Shown piece by piece: positions 47,644 to 56,000 of a DNA stretch of 64,000 nt. This DNA comes from Enterobacteriaceae bacterium B14 (GTDB taxonomy: Bacteria > Pseudomonadota > Gammaproteobacteria > Enterobacterales > Enterobacteriaceae). The position numbers were made by a program, and so were the translations under genes. Location of the stretch: NCBI GenBank assembly GCA_000307305.1, contig DF158885.1:28664-92663 (forward strand). The letters are read 5' to 3'. Position 1 is the first letter of the stretch. Each line of letters begins with the position of its first letter. The notes under the pieces were generated by a model that ran no database searches, had not been told where the DNA came from, and worked only from the letters and a program-made list of their open reading frames with translations.

Positions 47644-48717
47644 GTGCATTACGGATACGACAAAGACGATATCAGCGCATTAGATGCGATAACAGAAGCA
47701 CAAAAAATAGCGTTTGCCCCGATGTTATTTCAGGCGGCATTAAATTTGCGCGATAATGGAATTCTGTCTTATCTGGATAAGCAGTCTGGTCGAGGCCGTG
47801 CATTAAACGATATCGTTGACCACTGCCAAATAGATGAATATGCAGCCAGCTTGCTACTCGATATGGGATTAAGTGGTGGAATTGTTTATCGAAAAGAAGG
47901 TCTTTTCTTCATCGGTAAAATTGGACATTTCCTGCTTCACGACCGCATGACGCGGGTTAATATGGATTTCACGCAGGATGTTTGTTACCAAGGGTTATTC
48001 AGCCTAAAAGCATCGTTAGAAACAAAAAAGCCGGTAGGTTTAAAGGTTTTCGGTGATTGGCCGACGATTTATCCTGCCCTAAGCCAGCTTCCAGACGATG
48101 CACGTAAGAGCTGGTTTGCTTTCGATCACTTCTATTCTGATGCTGCGTTTAATGCTGCTCTGCCTCACGTGTTCGACCTTAAGCCTGCCCAGCTATATGA
48201 TGTGGGAGGAAATACGGGGAAATGGTCACTGCGCTGCTGTAACTACAATCCAGATGTTAACGTCACTATTCTTGATTTACCGCAGCAGATCAAAACGGCA
48301 GAAGAGAATGTTGCACGCCACGGTATGTCAGAGAGAATCAAAGGCTATCCTATCGACATGCTCAGCGATGCCCCTTTACCGGGTGAAGCTGATGTATGGT
48401 GGATGAGCCAGTTTTTAGACTGTTTCAGTGAAGAGCAGATTATTAGTATTCTCAAAAAGATTCATCGGGTGATTAAGCCGGATGCACGGGTCTGTATTCT
48501 GGAGATATTCTGGGATGCACAGCGTTATGAGGCAGGTGCTTTTAGCCTAAATGCGTCATCTCTTTACTTCACTTGCATGGCGAACGGAAACAGCAGATTT
48601 TATAGCTATGATGTTTTCTTACGTTGCATCGAAGCTGCTGGTTTTAGCGTTGAGAAACAGATTGATGCCTTAGGCGTTGGCCATACACTACTTATCTGCA
48701 AGAAGACGGGTCTGTAG
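47644..48717 (+). CDS. SAM-dependent methyltransferase of the aryl polyene cluster
   Basis: A 357-aa class I methyltransferase of the O-methyltransferase family 2 type. It has an N-terminal helical/dimerisation part (about 1-110), then the SAM-binding motif YDVGGNTGKWSL (about 179-190), the acidic motif VTILDLP and the post-motif GYPIDMLSDAPLPGEADVWWMSQFL. Homologues open APE clusters in E. coli and others, where the aryl head group carries a methyl substitution. The start is GTG 47644 after AGGGAA. Its promoter must lie inside the short space after the 47583 terminator or depend on read-through. 87 bp separate it from apeC. Confidence 0.85.
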   Translation: MHYGYDKDDISALDAITEAQKIAFAPMLFQAALNLRDNGILSYLDKQSGRGRALNDIVDHCQIDEYAASLLLDMGLSGGIVYRKEGLFFIGKIGHFLLHDRMTRVNMDFTQDVCYQGLFSLKASLETKKPVGLKVFGDWPTIYPALSQLPDDARKSWFAFDHFYSDAAFNAALPHVFDLKPAQLYDVGGNTGKWSLRCCNYNPDVNVTILDLPQQIKTAEENVARHGMSERIKGYPIDMLSDAPLPGEADVWWMSQFLDCFSEEQIISILKKIHRVIKPDARVCILEIFWDAQRYEAGAFSLNASSLYFTCMANGNSRFYSYDVFLRCIEAAGFSVEKQIDALGVGHTLLICKKTGL

Positions 48718-48804
48718 CGCTTGGTTTATTATTTATCAACAGGGCGGGTAAGTTCCTCCTGTGTGGCAAAGCGTAACGCACAAAGTAAAGGTATTGATTA
48801 ATCC

Positions 48805-49524
48805 ATGAAACTTGGCTTTAACATTGTAGCTTGGCGAGCCGAGGCTCCTGGTTTATCGCAGATATCCCAGTGGCAAGAGTGGGCTAATGAATTCACGCCA
48901 GTAGATACCCGTGCGGCATTGGCGAAATGTACACATTTGCCCATGATGACAGCGCGCCGTTTGGGGTCAGGGAGCCGATTGGCTGTCGACTGTGGCTTAG
49001 CGTTATTGCAAAGCCACCCTGTTGATGCCGTTATCTTTACCAGCCGCCACGGTGAGCTTGAGCGAAACTACCGCATGTTATCGGCTCTCGCTCGGCAAGA
49101 GACACCATCACCCACTGATTTTACGATGTCGGTGCACAACTCTGCCGTGGGGAGCTTAACGATAGCCGCCAAACAGCCGCTGGTTTCCTCTTCACTCTCC
49201 GCAGGAGAAGAGAGCTTCCAGCAGGGGCTTATTGAGGCCCATAGCCTGTTGACCTCTGGCTATCAGAATGTCTTGTTGGTGGATTTTGAAGGGGATATTC
49301 CCGAGTTTTACCATCCCCATCTGCCAAAGAATACGCCAATCTATCCTTATGCTGTTGCACTTGTGCTGAGCCTTGGTACTGGCTGTGAGGCCGAATCATC
49401 TATTGCTACAGAGCCTATGGCCTCTGTGTTACCGCAGGGGTTGCAGTTTTTACAGGGCTGGTTGTCCCCTCGGCCCTACTTTACGGTGGCAGGTGACAGG
49501 TTGAACTGGCAGTGGAGTCGTTAG
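48805..49524 (+). CDS. apeC: Ketosynthase-like chain-length factor ApeC
   Basis: A 239-aa short ketosynthase-like protein (ketoacyl-synt_2 type). Where ketosynthases have the active cysteine this protein reads MSVHNSAVGSLTIAAK (about 111-126), so it cannot condense by itself. In characterised APE systems the ApeC subunit pairs with the ketosynthase ApeO as a chain-length-factor-like partner. The C-terminal half of a full ketosynthase is missing, as is normal for the family. Its TAG is directly followed by the ATG of the acyltransferase gene. Gene symbols in this cluster follow the published apeA-R order by position. Confidence 0.88.
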   Translation: MKLGFNIVAWRAEAPGLSQISQWQEWANEFTPVDTRAALAKCTHLPMMTARRLGSGSRLAVDCGLALLQSHPVDAVIFTSRHGELERNYRMLSALARQETPSPTDFTMSVHNSAVGSLTIAAKQPLVSSSLSAGEESFQQGLIEAHSLLTSGYQNVLLVDFEGDIPEFYHPHLPKNTPIYPYAVALVLSLGTGCEAESSIATEPMASVLPQGLQFLQGWLSPRPYFTVAGDRLNWQWSR

Positions 49525-50346
49525 ATGCAGTTCGATGAGACCGCGTTAATGGCGCGTAAGGACTCAAGCATTAATCGGCTTTGGCGGCTGATTATGACGG
49601 GGTTTTGCTTTACGTTATTTGGTGTAGGCGGTTTTTTACTATCACTGATCGGTTTTACTGGGCTGCGGATATTACAGAGTAATCCGGTGCGTAGGCGGCA
49701 GTCGGCTAGAAAAGCGATCTCTATCAGTTTTCGCTGTTTTTTATGGATAATGCATCGCCTGGGCGTTTTGGATTATCGAATTGAAGGTGTAGAGAAATTG
49801 AATCAGGCGCGTGGTTGCTTGATAGTGGCTAACCACCCAACCCTGATTGATTATGTTCTGATCGCATCCGCGATGCCTCAACTGGATTGTTTAGTAAAGG
49901 CTGAACTACTCACTAACCCTTTTTTACGTGGTGTCGTGCGCAGTGCGGATTATCTGGTGAACAGCCAAGCTGAAATATTGCTTCCAGAAAGCCAATCGCG
50001 TCTTGATTCTGGGGACAATATTTTAATCTTCCCTGAGGGGACGCGCACTCAACCGGGTAAGCCTCTTGTTCTACAGCGTGGTGCGGCCAATATCGCTGTA
50101 CGCTGCCGCTGTGACCTGTATGTATTGCATGTCTGCTGTAGCCAAAATACTCTTAGCAAGCATAGCAAGTGGTACCATATTCCGCCTCAAAAGCCGTTAT
50201 TTACGGTAGAGCTGAAGCAATATATTGAAATTGATACGTTTATAGCCGATAAGCTAGGTGGGGAAGCCATCGCTGCCCGCCATCTAACTCGGTATTTAAC
50301 ACAGGCATTAGCACCAGAGTCAGGTGCTCTTTTGGGAAAAAAATAA
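49525..50346 (+). CDS. apeD: PlsC-type acyltransferase ApeD
   Basis: A 273-aa 1-acylglycerol-3-phosphate-type acyltransferase. It has an N-terminal membrane helix (about 18-46), the catalytic HX4D box in ANHPTLIDYV (about 91-100) and the acceptor motif FPEGTRTQPGK (about 169-179). In APE clusters this enzyme is thought to help attach the polyene to its lipid carrier in the outer membrane; the exact acyl acceptor is not shown. The stop overlaps the ACP start by one base. Confidence 0.88.
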   Translation: MQFDETALMARKDSSINRLWRLIMTGFCFTLFGVGGFLLSLIGFTGLRILQSNPVRRRQSARKAISISFRCFLWIMHRLGVLDYRIEGVEKLNQARGCLIVANHPTLIDYVLIASAMPQLDCLVKAELLTNPFLRGVVRSADYLVNSQAEILLPESQSRLDSGDNILIFPEGTRTQPGKPLVLQRGAANIAVRCRCDLYVLHVCCSQNTLSKHSKWYHIPPQKPLFTVELKQYIEIDTFIADKLGGEAIAARHLTRYLTQALAPESGALLGKK

Positions 50347-50615
50347 TGGAAGCACTCTATCTGGAAATTAAAAATATGATCATCGATACCCTGAATCTCG
50401 AAGAGGTCAGCGCTGATGATATTGAAACTGAAGCCGCCCTCTTTGGTGACGGATTAGGTCTGGACTCTATCGATGCGTTAGAGCTAGGGCTTGCCATCAA
50501 GAACCGTTACGGCGTGATGCTTTCGGCTGAGAGTGAAGAGATGCGCCAGCATTTCTACTCCGTTGCCACCTTGGCGGCGTTAATTAAGAGCCAACAAGCA
50601 CACAGCATGGCTTAA
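50346..50615 (+). CDS. apeE: Acyl carrier protein ApeE
   Basis: An 89-aa acidic carrier protein. The 4'-phosphopantetheine serine is Ser41 in GLGLDSIDALEL. It carries the growing aryl-polyene chain, or its starter, as a thioester. It is the first of two consecutive carriers; its serine motif with alanine after SID is shared with ApeF. It is probably activated by the phosphopantetheinyl transferase at 62490. Confidence 0.93.
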   Translation: MEALYLEIKNMIIDTLNLEEVSADDIETEAALFGDGLGLDSIDALELGLAIKNRYGVMLSAESEEMRQHFYSVATLAALIKSQQAHSMA

Positions 50616-50658
50616 TTCACCTCTTTTGAGCGTCAAAAACATAAATACGGATTTTTGT

Positions 50659-50907
50659 ATGGATAAGCAGGCGATTTATCAAGAAGTCTCACAACTTCTC
50701 GTCAAACTTTTTGATCTGGATGCAGAGCAAATTACGCCAGAAGCGCGTTTGTATGAAGACCTCGAACTCGACAGCATCGATGCTGTTGATATGGTCGTTC
50801 ATTTACAGAAGAAGACGGGAAAACGTATTAAGCCAGAGATGTTCAAATCGGTCAGAACGGTACAAGACGTCGTTGATACCGTAGAACAGCTTTTACAAGC
50901 TGAATAA
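50659..50907 (+). CDS. apeF: Acyl carrier protein ApeF
   Basis: An 82-aa second carrier protein, with Ser39 in DLELDSIDAVDMV as the phosphopantetheine site. The ATG at 50659 is preferred to an upstream in-frame TTG because family members start at MDKQAIYQEV-like sequence. Two non-identical carriers next to each other are usual in APE systems and may separate starter loading from elongation. It is 43 bp after apeE. Confidence 0.92.
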   Translation: MDKQAIYQEVSQLLVKLFDLDAEQITPEARLYEDLELDSIDAVDMVVHLQKKTGKRIKPEMFKSVRTVQDVVDTVEQLLQAE

Positions 50908-50926
50908 GCCCGATTTGTAACACGTG

Positions 50927-51511
50927 ATGGACAGATTATTGAAGGGGAAGATAGCGTCGGTTATTCGTGTCGTTACCTTTCTTCTGCTTCTCATCTGGCC
51001 CTTTGTCATCTGGCAGGGCGTTGCCCAAGGTGCATTAGGCTGGCTACTGCTGCTGCTAGGTATCACGTTTCTATTGAGGCTCTATGTCCTCAAAGGGCGT
51101 CTGGGGGCATTGGCAGGTTTAGGCAAGCTTCTGGCTCTCTTTGGCATCGTGCTATGTCTCGCCAGCGCTTTGTTGCGAGACTATCACCTGCTGCTCTATT
51201 ACCCCGTTGTGATGAATGCCATGTTGCTGCTGTTATTCGGATCATCTCTTCGTTATGGGCCACCTGTGGTTGAACGGTTAGCTCGCTTGCAAGATCCTTC
51301 GCTACCACCAGAGGCCGTAAAATACACTCGCACAGTAACCAAAGTGTGGTGTGTTTTCTTCATCTGCAACGGCGCTGTCTCTTTGGCAACATGCTTGTAC
51401 GGTAATCTGGATATCTGGACGATGTATAACGGCGTTATTAGCTATTTAATGATTGGTTTGGTCATGGGGATTGAATGGTTAGTTCGACAACGTGTGAAGA
51501 AACAACAATGA
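50927..51511 (+). CDS. apeG: APE cluster membrane protein ApeG (COG4648)
   Basis: A 194-aa polytopic inner-membrane protein with about five or six hydrophobic helices (for example VIRVVTFLLLLIWPFVIW near the start). A conserved cytoplasmic block PPVVERLARLQDP is followed by PPEAVKYTRTVTKVWC. It belongs to the COG4648 proteins found almost only in APE gene clusters; its role is unknown but may be to assemble the synthases at the membrane. The stop overlaps the apeH start as ATGA. Start ATG 50927 directly follows an in-frame GTG. Confidence 0.85.
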   Translation: MDRLLKGKIASVIRVVTFLLLLIWPFVIWQGVAQGALGWLLLLLGITFLLRLYVLKGRLGALAGLGKLLALFGIVLCLASALLRDYHLLLYYPVVMNAMLLLLFGSSLRYGPPVVERLARLQDPSLPPEAVKYTRTVTKVWCVFFICNGAVSLATCLYGNLDIWTMYNGVISYLMIGLVMGIEWLVRQRVKKQQ

Positions 51512-52896
51512 CATCATTAGTTGTACTTCCCCTATCTCAATGGCTTTGCCAAAGTCGTTCAGAGAACACAGAAATAGCTTGGCATGGCGACAGACGCTAT
51601 AAGCTAAAAGAGCTGCGCCAGAATGTTACCCAACTCTGCCAAATGCTGAAGGATTCCCCTGTACAGCGCTGGGCGCTCTGCTTTGATAGCAGCTACCGTT
51701 TTACTGTGGCACTTCTTGCATTACTGCATGCGGGCAAAACCCCTGTTATCCCAGGTAACTGCCGAGAAAACGTATTAAGGGAGCAGCACGCGTTATTTGA
51801 CGCGGTATTGACGGACTTGCCTTTGTCGCTGAATTGCCCCGTGTTACAGGTGACGGATGCTGTATTAGCGCAACCGCCACAAACACCCTTTGGCCCGTTA
51901 CCACCGATAAGCGAAGAAGCAGAGGTGATTCTCTTTACCTCCGGCTCGACGGGGCAACCGCGAGAAGTCATTAAGCCTGTTGCCTGCTTAGATAGAGAAG
52001 TTGAATGGCTCGCCTCGCTTTGGGGGGATCGCTTTCAACATGGGAGCGTAGCGGCTTCCGTGACCCATCAGCATCTCTATGGTTTAACGTTTCGTATCAT
52101 GCTGCCGATGGCGCTTTCGCTGCCTTTTGCCTGTCAGTTGGGCGAATATCAGGAGCAGATCGTCAATCAAGGTATGGGGCGAAGATTAATATTTATCAGC
52201 AGCCCAGCCTTCCTCAAACGCTTAGATTGTGCGCTCTTGCCACCGGATACGGCTTTTGTCCTCTCTGCAGGCGGTGCTTTGCACTGGCAAGATGCACAGT
52301 CTGCCACCCAATGGTTTAACCAGCCCATCTGTGAGATTTATGGTAGTACGGAAACAGGTGTCTTGGCATGGCGAGAGAGAACGCAGGATGAGGCACCTTG
52401 GCATCGGTTTAGCGGCGTTCTCTTCAAACAAGAGAATGGCGATGATAAAGCACGCCTACGTGTGATTTCCCCTCTTATCCCTGAGATAGAGGGATTGCTA
52501 TTAGATGATGAGTTACTCTTTCTTGATGACAGGCGCTTTCATCTCGGTGCTAGGCGTGACCGTATCGTCAAAATTGAAGAGAAACGTCTCTCTCTTTCCG
52601 AAATTGAGCGCCGGTTGTGTGAGCAAAGCGAGATAGCAGAAGCGGCAATTATTACTGTGTCCCGCAGCGACCGCCTCAGTATTGGGGCCGTGGTTGTGTT
52701 GAGTGAGCAGGGTAAGCTCGCTTTAAATCACATTGGCTCAAAGGTATTAATCCAACGCTGGCGTCACGCTTTACGCCTATGGTTAGAGCCTGTTGCGATA
52801 CCACGCTATTGGCGCTTGGTTGATGCTATTCCTCTGAACACTCAGAGCAAACGTGCCCATGATCAATTACAGGAGCTGTTCCATGCTGCCCGTTGA
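51508..52896 (+). CDS. apeH: AMP-dependent acyl ligase ApeH
   Basis: A 462-aa member of the adenylate-forming family that should activate the aryl starter (4-hydroxybenzoate or relative) and load it on an ACP. The P-loop-like A3 motif is FTSGSTGQPRE (143-153), the A5-like EIYGSTETG follows, and RFHLGARRDRIVKIEEKR holds the hinge. The probable catalytic lysine is in PLNTQSKRAHDQL near the C-terminus. It is translationally coupled to apeG and overlaps apeI by 14 bp. Confidence 0.9.
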   Translation: MTSLVVLPLSQWLCQSRSENTEIAWHGDRRYKLKELRQNVTQLCQMLKDSPVQRWALCFDSSYRFTVALLALLHAGKTPVIPGNCRENVLREQHALFDAVLTDLPLSLNCPVLQVTDAVLAQPPQTPFGPLPPISEEAEVILFTSGSTGQPREVIKPVACLDREVEWLASLWGDRFQHGSVAASVTHQHLYGLTFRIMLPMALSLPFACQLGEYQEQIVNQGMGRRLIFISSPAFLKRLDCALLPPDTAFVLSAGGALHWQDAQSATQWFNQPICEIYGSTETGVLAWRERTQDEAPWHRFSGVLFKQENGDDKARLRVISPLIPEIEGLLLDDELLFLDDRRFHLGARRDRIVKIEEKRLSLSEIERRLCEQSEIAEAAIITVSRSDRLSIGAVVVLSEQGKLALNHIGSKVLIQRWRHALRLWLEPVAIPRYWRLVDAIPLNTQSKRAHDQLQELFHAAR

Positions 52897-53236
52897 AATT
52901 TCCTGCACTCCGCTGGATACCGACCATGTGCAGGTCGAGCTATATCTGGAGCCCTCACTATTTTGGTTTCGTGGGCATTTCCCACGGCAACCTGTTTTAC
53001 CGGGTGTCGCTCAAGTTGATTGGGTGATGCACTACGGCAGCAAATTATTGGCACCGGGATGGGTGTTTTCATCCATTGAAAACGTCAAATTTCAGCGCCC
53101 GCTGGTGCCGGAGCAGACCATTAAATTAGATCTACAGTGGCAGCCAGAGCGCGGCTGTCTGCAATTCAAATATCTTCTTTTGCAAAAAGAGAGCGAGCAT
53201 ATCGCCAGCAGCGGAAAGATAATGCTATGTCAGTAG
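52883..53236 (+). CDS. apeI: Hot-dog dehydratase ApeI
   Basis: A 117-aa FabA/FabZ-like dehydratase. The active-site loop FRGHFPRQPVLPGVAQVDW (about 33-51) has the catalytic His of FabZ-type enzymes. In the characterised system ApeI and ApeP form a heterodimer that dehydrates the beta-hydroxyacyl intermediates to give the conjugated double bonds. ATG 52883 with AGGAG seven bases before it is chosen; an upstream ATG at 52853 lies inside apeH without a ribosome site. Confidence 0.9.
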   Translation: MLPVEISCTPLDTDHVQVELYLEPSLFWFRGHFPRQPVLPGVAQVDWVMHYGSKLLAPGWVFSSIENVKFQRPLVPEQTIKLDLQWQPERGCLQFKYLLLQKESEHIASSGKIMLCQ

Positions 53237-54975
53237 ATACTGCTTTGGCAAAAAGCGAGAACCACGCGTTCTCCCCTTGTATTGTGATCCCCTGCTTTAA
53301 TCACGGTGCGATGATGTCTCGCGTGCTCGAAAGGCTCGCACCGTATCATTTTCCCTGCTTTATCGTCGATGATGGTAGTGATGCCGCGACGCAACAGCAG
53401 CTAGAGGCACTCGTTACTGGAAGTGATTCGCTTCACCTCCTGCGTTTACCAGTTAATCAGGGAAAAGGGCAAGCGGTTATCGCTGGCCTGCGTGCAGCAG
53501 CCAGAGAAGGCTATACCCATGTGATACAGGTGGATGCTGATGGCCAACACCAAATTGAAGATATTCCTCAGTTTCTTGAACTGGCACAGCAATATCCCCA
53601 TTCGCTCATTTCTGGTCGGCCGATTTACGATGAGTCTGTCCCGAAATCCCGACTATACGGGCGCTATATCACGCACTTCTGGGTGTGGGTAGAAACTCTC
53701 TCACTCTCCTTAAAAGACAGCATGTGTGGGTTTCGGGTGTACCCGATATCTGAAACGCTCGCGTTAGCGAATCGCTGTGTGCTGGGCAGTCGCATGGATT
53801 TTGACACCGAAGTGATGGTGCGGCTTTACTGGGATGGCGTAAATAGCCATTTTATTCCCACCCATGTCACCTATCCGGTTGATGGCTTGTCTCACTTTAA
53901 TGCCTTGTGGGATAACTGCCAGATCTCATGGATGCATACCCGCCTAGTGTTTGGCATGTTGCTGCGCCTGCCAAGGTTATTAAAGCGCAAGTTAGCACCG
54001 CGCGGTGATCATGAAGAGAGGCACTGGGCGGGCGTCAACGAACGTAAGGGCATGTATGGCATGCGCTTTATGTTGTCGGTCTATCGTTTGCTCGGCCGGC
54101 GCATTTTCAACCTTTTATTATGGCCTGTTATTGGCTACTTCTGGTTGACGGGGAGAACCCAACGGCAGGCATCCGAGGCGTATTTGGCGCAATTACAGCA
54201 CTTCGCGAAGAGTAAAGGTATTGCCTTACCTGTGCCTGTATCGAGCTTTCGCCACTTTATGCGTTTTGGTGAGGCAATGCTGGATAAACTGGCGAGCTGG
54301 CAGGGAGATATCCGCTGGGGCAAAGAGATTGATTTTGCACCCGATGCAGAGCATGCACTGAACCACGACATAGAGCGAGGTACGCTGATTTTAGCTTCAC
54401 ACCTTGGAGATATAGAAGTCAGCCGTGCACTTGTCAGCTATAACGGCAAGGTGAAAATCAATGCGCTGGTATTCAGTGAACATGCGCAGCGCTTCAAGCA
54501 ATTGATGGAAGAAGTGAATCCGCAAGCCGGTATCAACCTCATCCCTGTTAATAATATCGGGCCAGAAACAGCCATCTTGCTGAAAGAAAGGTTAGACGCA
54601 GGGGAATGGGTGGCGATTGTCGGCGATCGTACCGCAATAAATGAGCAGCGTGGCGGAGAGCGGCGCGTGGTATGGAGTGACTTTCTCGGGCGAGCGGCGC
54701 CTTTTCCTCAGGGGCCATTTGTGCTGGCGGCAGCGTTACGCTGCCCCGTCAAACTGATGTTTGTACTACGAGAGCAAAAAACATTGCGGATACACGTCGA
54801 ACCTTTTGCCGATCCGATTCTTCTGCCGCGTAAAGAGCGGCAGCAGGCCCTACAACAAACCGTCGATCGCTATGCAGAAAGACTAGGACATTACGCCCTT
54901 ATGTCACCGCTGGACTGGTTTAACTTTTTTGATTTTTGGCAATTGCCTATAGAAACGCCAACGGAGAAAAACTAA
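53227..54975 (+). CDS. apeJ: Fused glycosyltransferase-acyltransferase ApeJ
   Basis: A 582-aa two-domain protein. The N-terminal GT2 glycosyltransferase (about 15-245) has IVIPCFNHG, the nucleotide-sugar DDGSD and the metal motif DADGQHQ. The C-terminal LPLAT/HtrB-like acyltransferase (about 290-570) has SHLGDIE as the H-x-x-x-D-type box. The fusion is standard in APE clusters and is thought to build the glycolipid anchor of the pigment. The reading frame is open further upstream to 53137; ATG 53227, overlapping the apeI stop by 10 bp, gives the family N-terminus. Confidence 0.9.
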   Translation: MSVDTALAKSENHAFSPCIVIPCFNHGAMMSRVLERLAPYHFPCFIVDDGSDAATQQQLEALVTGSDSLHLLRLPVNQGKGQAVIAGLRAAAREGYTHVIQVDADGQHQIEDIPQFLELAQQYPHSLISGRPIYDESVPKSRLYGRYITHFWVWVETLSLSLKDSMCGFRVYPISETLALANRCVLGSRMDFDTEVMVRLYWDGVNSHFIPTHVTYPVDGLSHFNALWDNCQISWMHTRLVFGMLLRLPRLLKRKLAPRGDHEERHWAGVNERKGMYGMRFMLSVYRLLGRRIFNLLLWPVIGYFWLTGRTQRQASEAYLAQLQHFAKSKGIALPVPVSSFRHFMRFGEAMLDKLASWQGDIRWGKEIDFAPDAEHALNHDIERGTLILASHLGDIEVSRALVSYNGKVKINALVFSEHAQRFKQLMEEVNPQAGINLIPVNNIGPETAILLKERLDAGEWVAIVGDRTAINEQRGGERRVVWSDFLGRAAPFPQGPFVLAAALRCPVKLMFVLREQKTLRIHVEPFADPILLPRKERQQALQQTVDRYAERLGHYALMSPLDWFNFFDFWQLPIETPTEKN

Positions 54976-55395
54976 ATGTTAACAGACCCCAAATTTAGAG
55001 TCGAAATAGAGTTGGCTATTCCCTTCCATGATGTGGATTCCATGGGTGTCGTTTGGCATGGCAATTACTTTCGCTACTTTGAAATTGCCCGCGAAGCTCT
55101 GCTTAAGCAGTTTGGCTACGGCTACCGTGAAATGAAAGCCTCTGGCTATGTGTGGCCTGTGGTGGACACCCGAGTTAAGTACCGTGGAGCCATCCTTTTC
55201 GAGCAGAGAATAGGTGTTCGTGCACAGTTAGAAGAGTATGAGAATCGACTTCGTATCGGCTATGAGATCGTTGATGCTGAGACGAAAAAACGGCTGACAA
55301 CGGGCTACACCATACAGGTTGCAGTAAACGAAAAGACACAGGAAATGTGCTTTGTTAGCCCAGATATTCTGTTCAAAAGGATGGGAGTAGCATGA
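54976..55395 (+). CDS. apeK: 4HBT-type thioesterase ApeK
   Basis: A 139-aa hot-dog thioesterase of the YbgC/4-hydroxybenzoyl-CoA group. The signature HDVDSMGVVWHGNYFRYFE (about 18-36) includes the catalytic aspartate followed by H-G-N-Y. It may release the finished polyene or proofread misloaded carriers. Its ATG directly follows the apeJ stop and its own stop overlaps apeL as ATGA. Confidence 0.9.
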   Translation: MLTDPKFRVEIELAIPFHDVDSMGVVWHGNYFRYFEIAREALLKQFGYGYREMKASGYVWPVVDTRVKYRGAILFEQRIGVRAQLEEYENRLRIGYEIVDAETKKRLTTGYTIQVAVNEKTQEMCFVSPDILFKRMGVA

Positions 55396-56000
55396 TCAAG
55401 AAAATCGTCACACTGGCGTGCTTATGTATCGCGTTCAGCACACAGGCCATTACGTTAGATGAGCTACAGCAGCGTTTCAGCCAGCAGCCAACGGTAAGGG
55501 CTGAATTCACACAGGAACGTATGATAAAGGGGATGCAAAAGCCCCTAAAATCGAGCGGTAAGCTCATTATTTCAAGAGAGAAGGGGCTTTGGTGGCAGCA
55601 GCAAAAACCTTTCCCTCTTACCCTAGTATTAGACGATAAGCGCATGGTTCAGGTGATGGCGGCTCAGGCCCCTCAGACGATCACGGCAGAATCTAACCCG
55701 CAGATGTTCCAATTTAACCATCTACTAAGAGCACTGTTTCAGGCCGACCGAGCCGTATTAGAGCAGAACTTTGCCCTCGATTTTAGCTCGCAAGCCAATG
55801 ATCAATGGGCGCTAATACTGACACCAAAAACATCACCGCTCGATAAGCTGTTCAACACCATTACGTTACGTGGTGGCATCTATCTCGAGAATATTGTTCT
55901 GGACGATCGGCAGGGTGACAGCACCACGATTTTCTTCACCCAACAGCGTTTAACGCCAGAGGCATTGAGCCATGACGAACAACAGCTCTTCGTTTACTAA
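55392..56000 (+). CDS. apeL: LolA-like periplasmic protein ApeL
   Basis: A 202-aa LolA-fold protein with an N-terminal signal (KKIVTLACLCIAFSTQA, cut near residue 19). The mature start ITLDELQQRFSQQPTVRAEF is typical of LolA-like carriers. It is thought to ferry the lipid-linked pigment through the periplasm. The middle holds SSGKLIISREKGLWW, a strand pair seen in the family. The 3' end overlaps apeM by 29 bp. Confidence 0.88.
   Translation: MIKKIVTLACLCIAFSTQAITLDELQQRFSQQPTVRAEFTQERMIKGMQKPLKSSGKLIISREKGLWWQQQKPFPLTLVLDDKRMVQVMAAQAPQTITAESNPQMFQFNHLLRALFQADRAVLEQNFALDFSSQANDQWALILTPKTSPLDKLFNTITLRGGIYLENIVLDDRQGDSTTIFFTQQRLTPEALSHDEQQLFVY

Noticed and set aside
48805-49524. Active or truncated ketosynthase
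   Set aside because: No active-site cysteine and the short length is normal for the ApeC chain-length-factor group, so it is not a broken ketosynthase.
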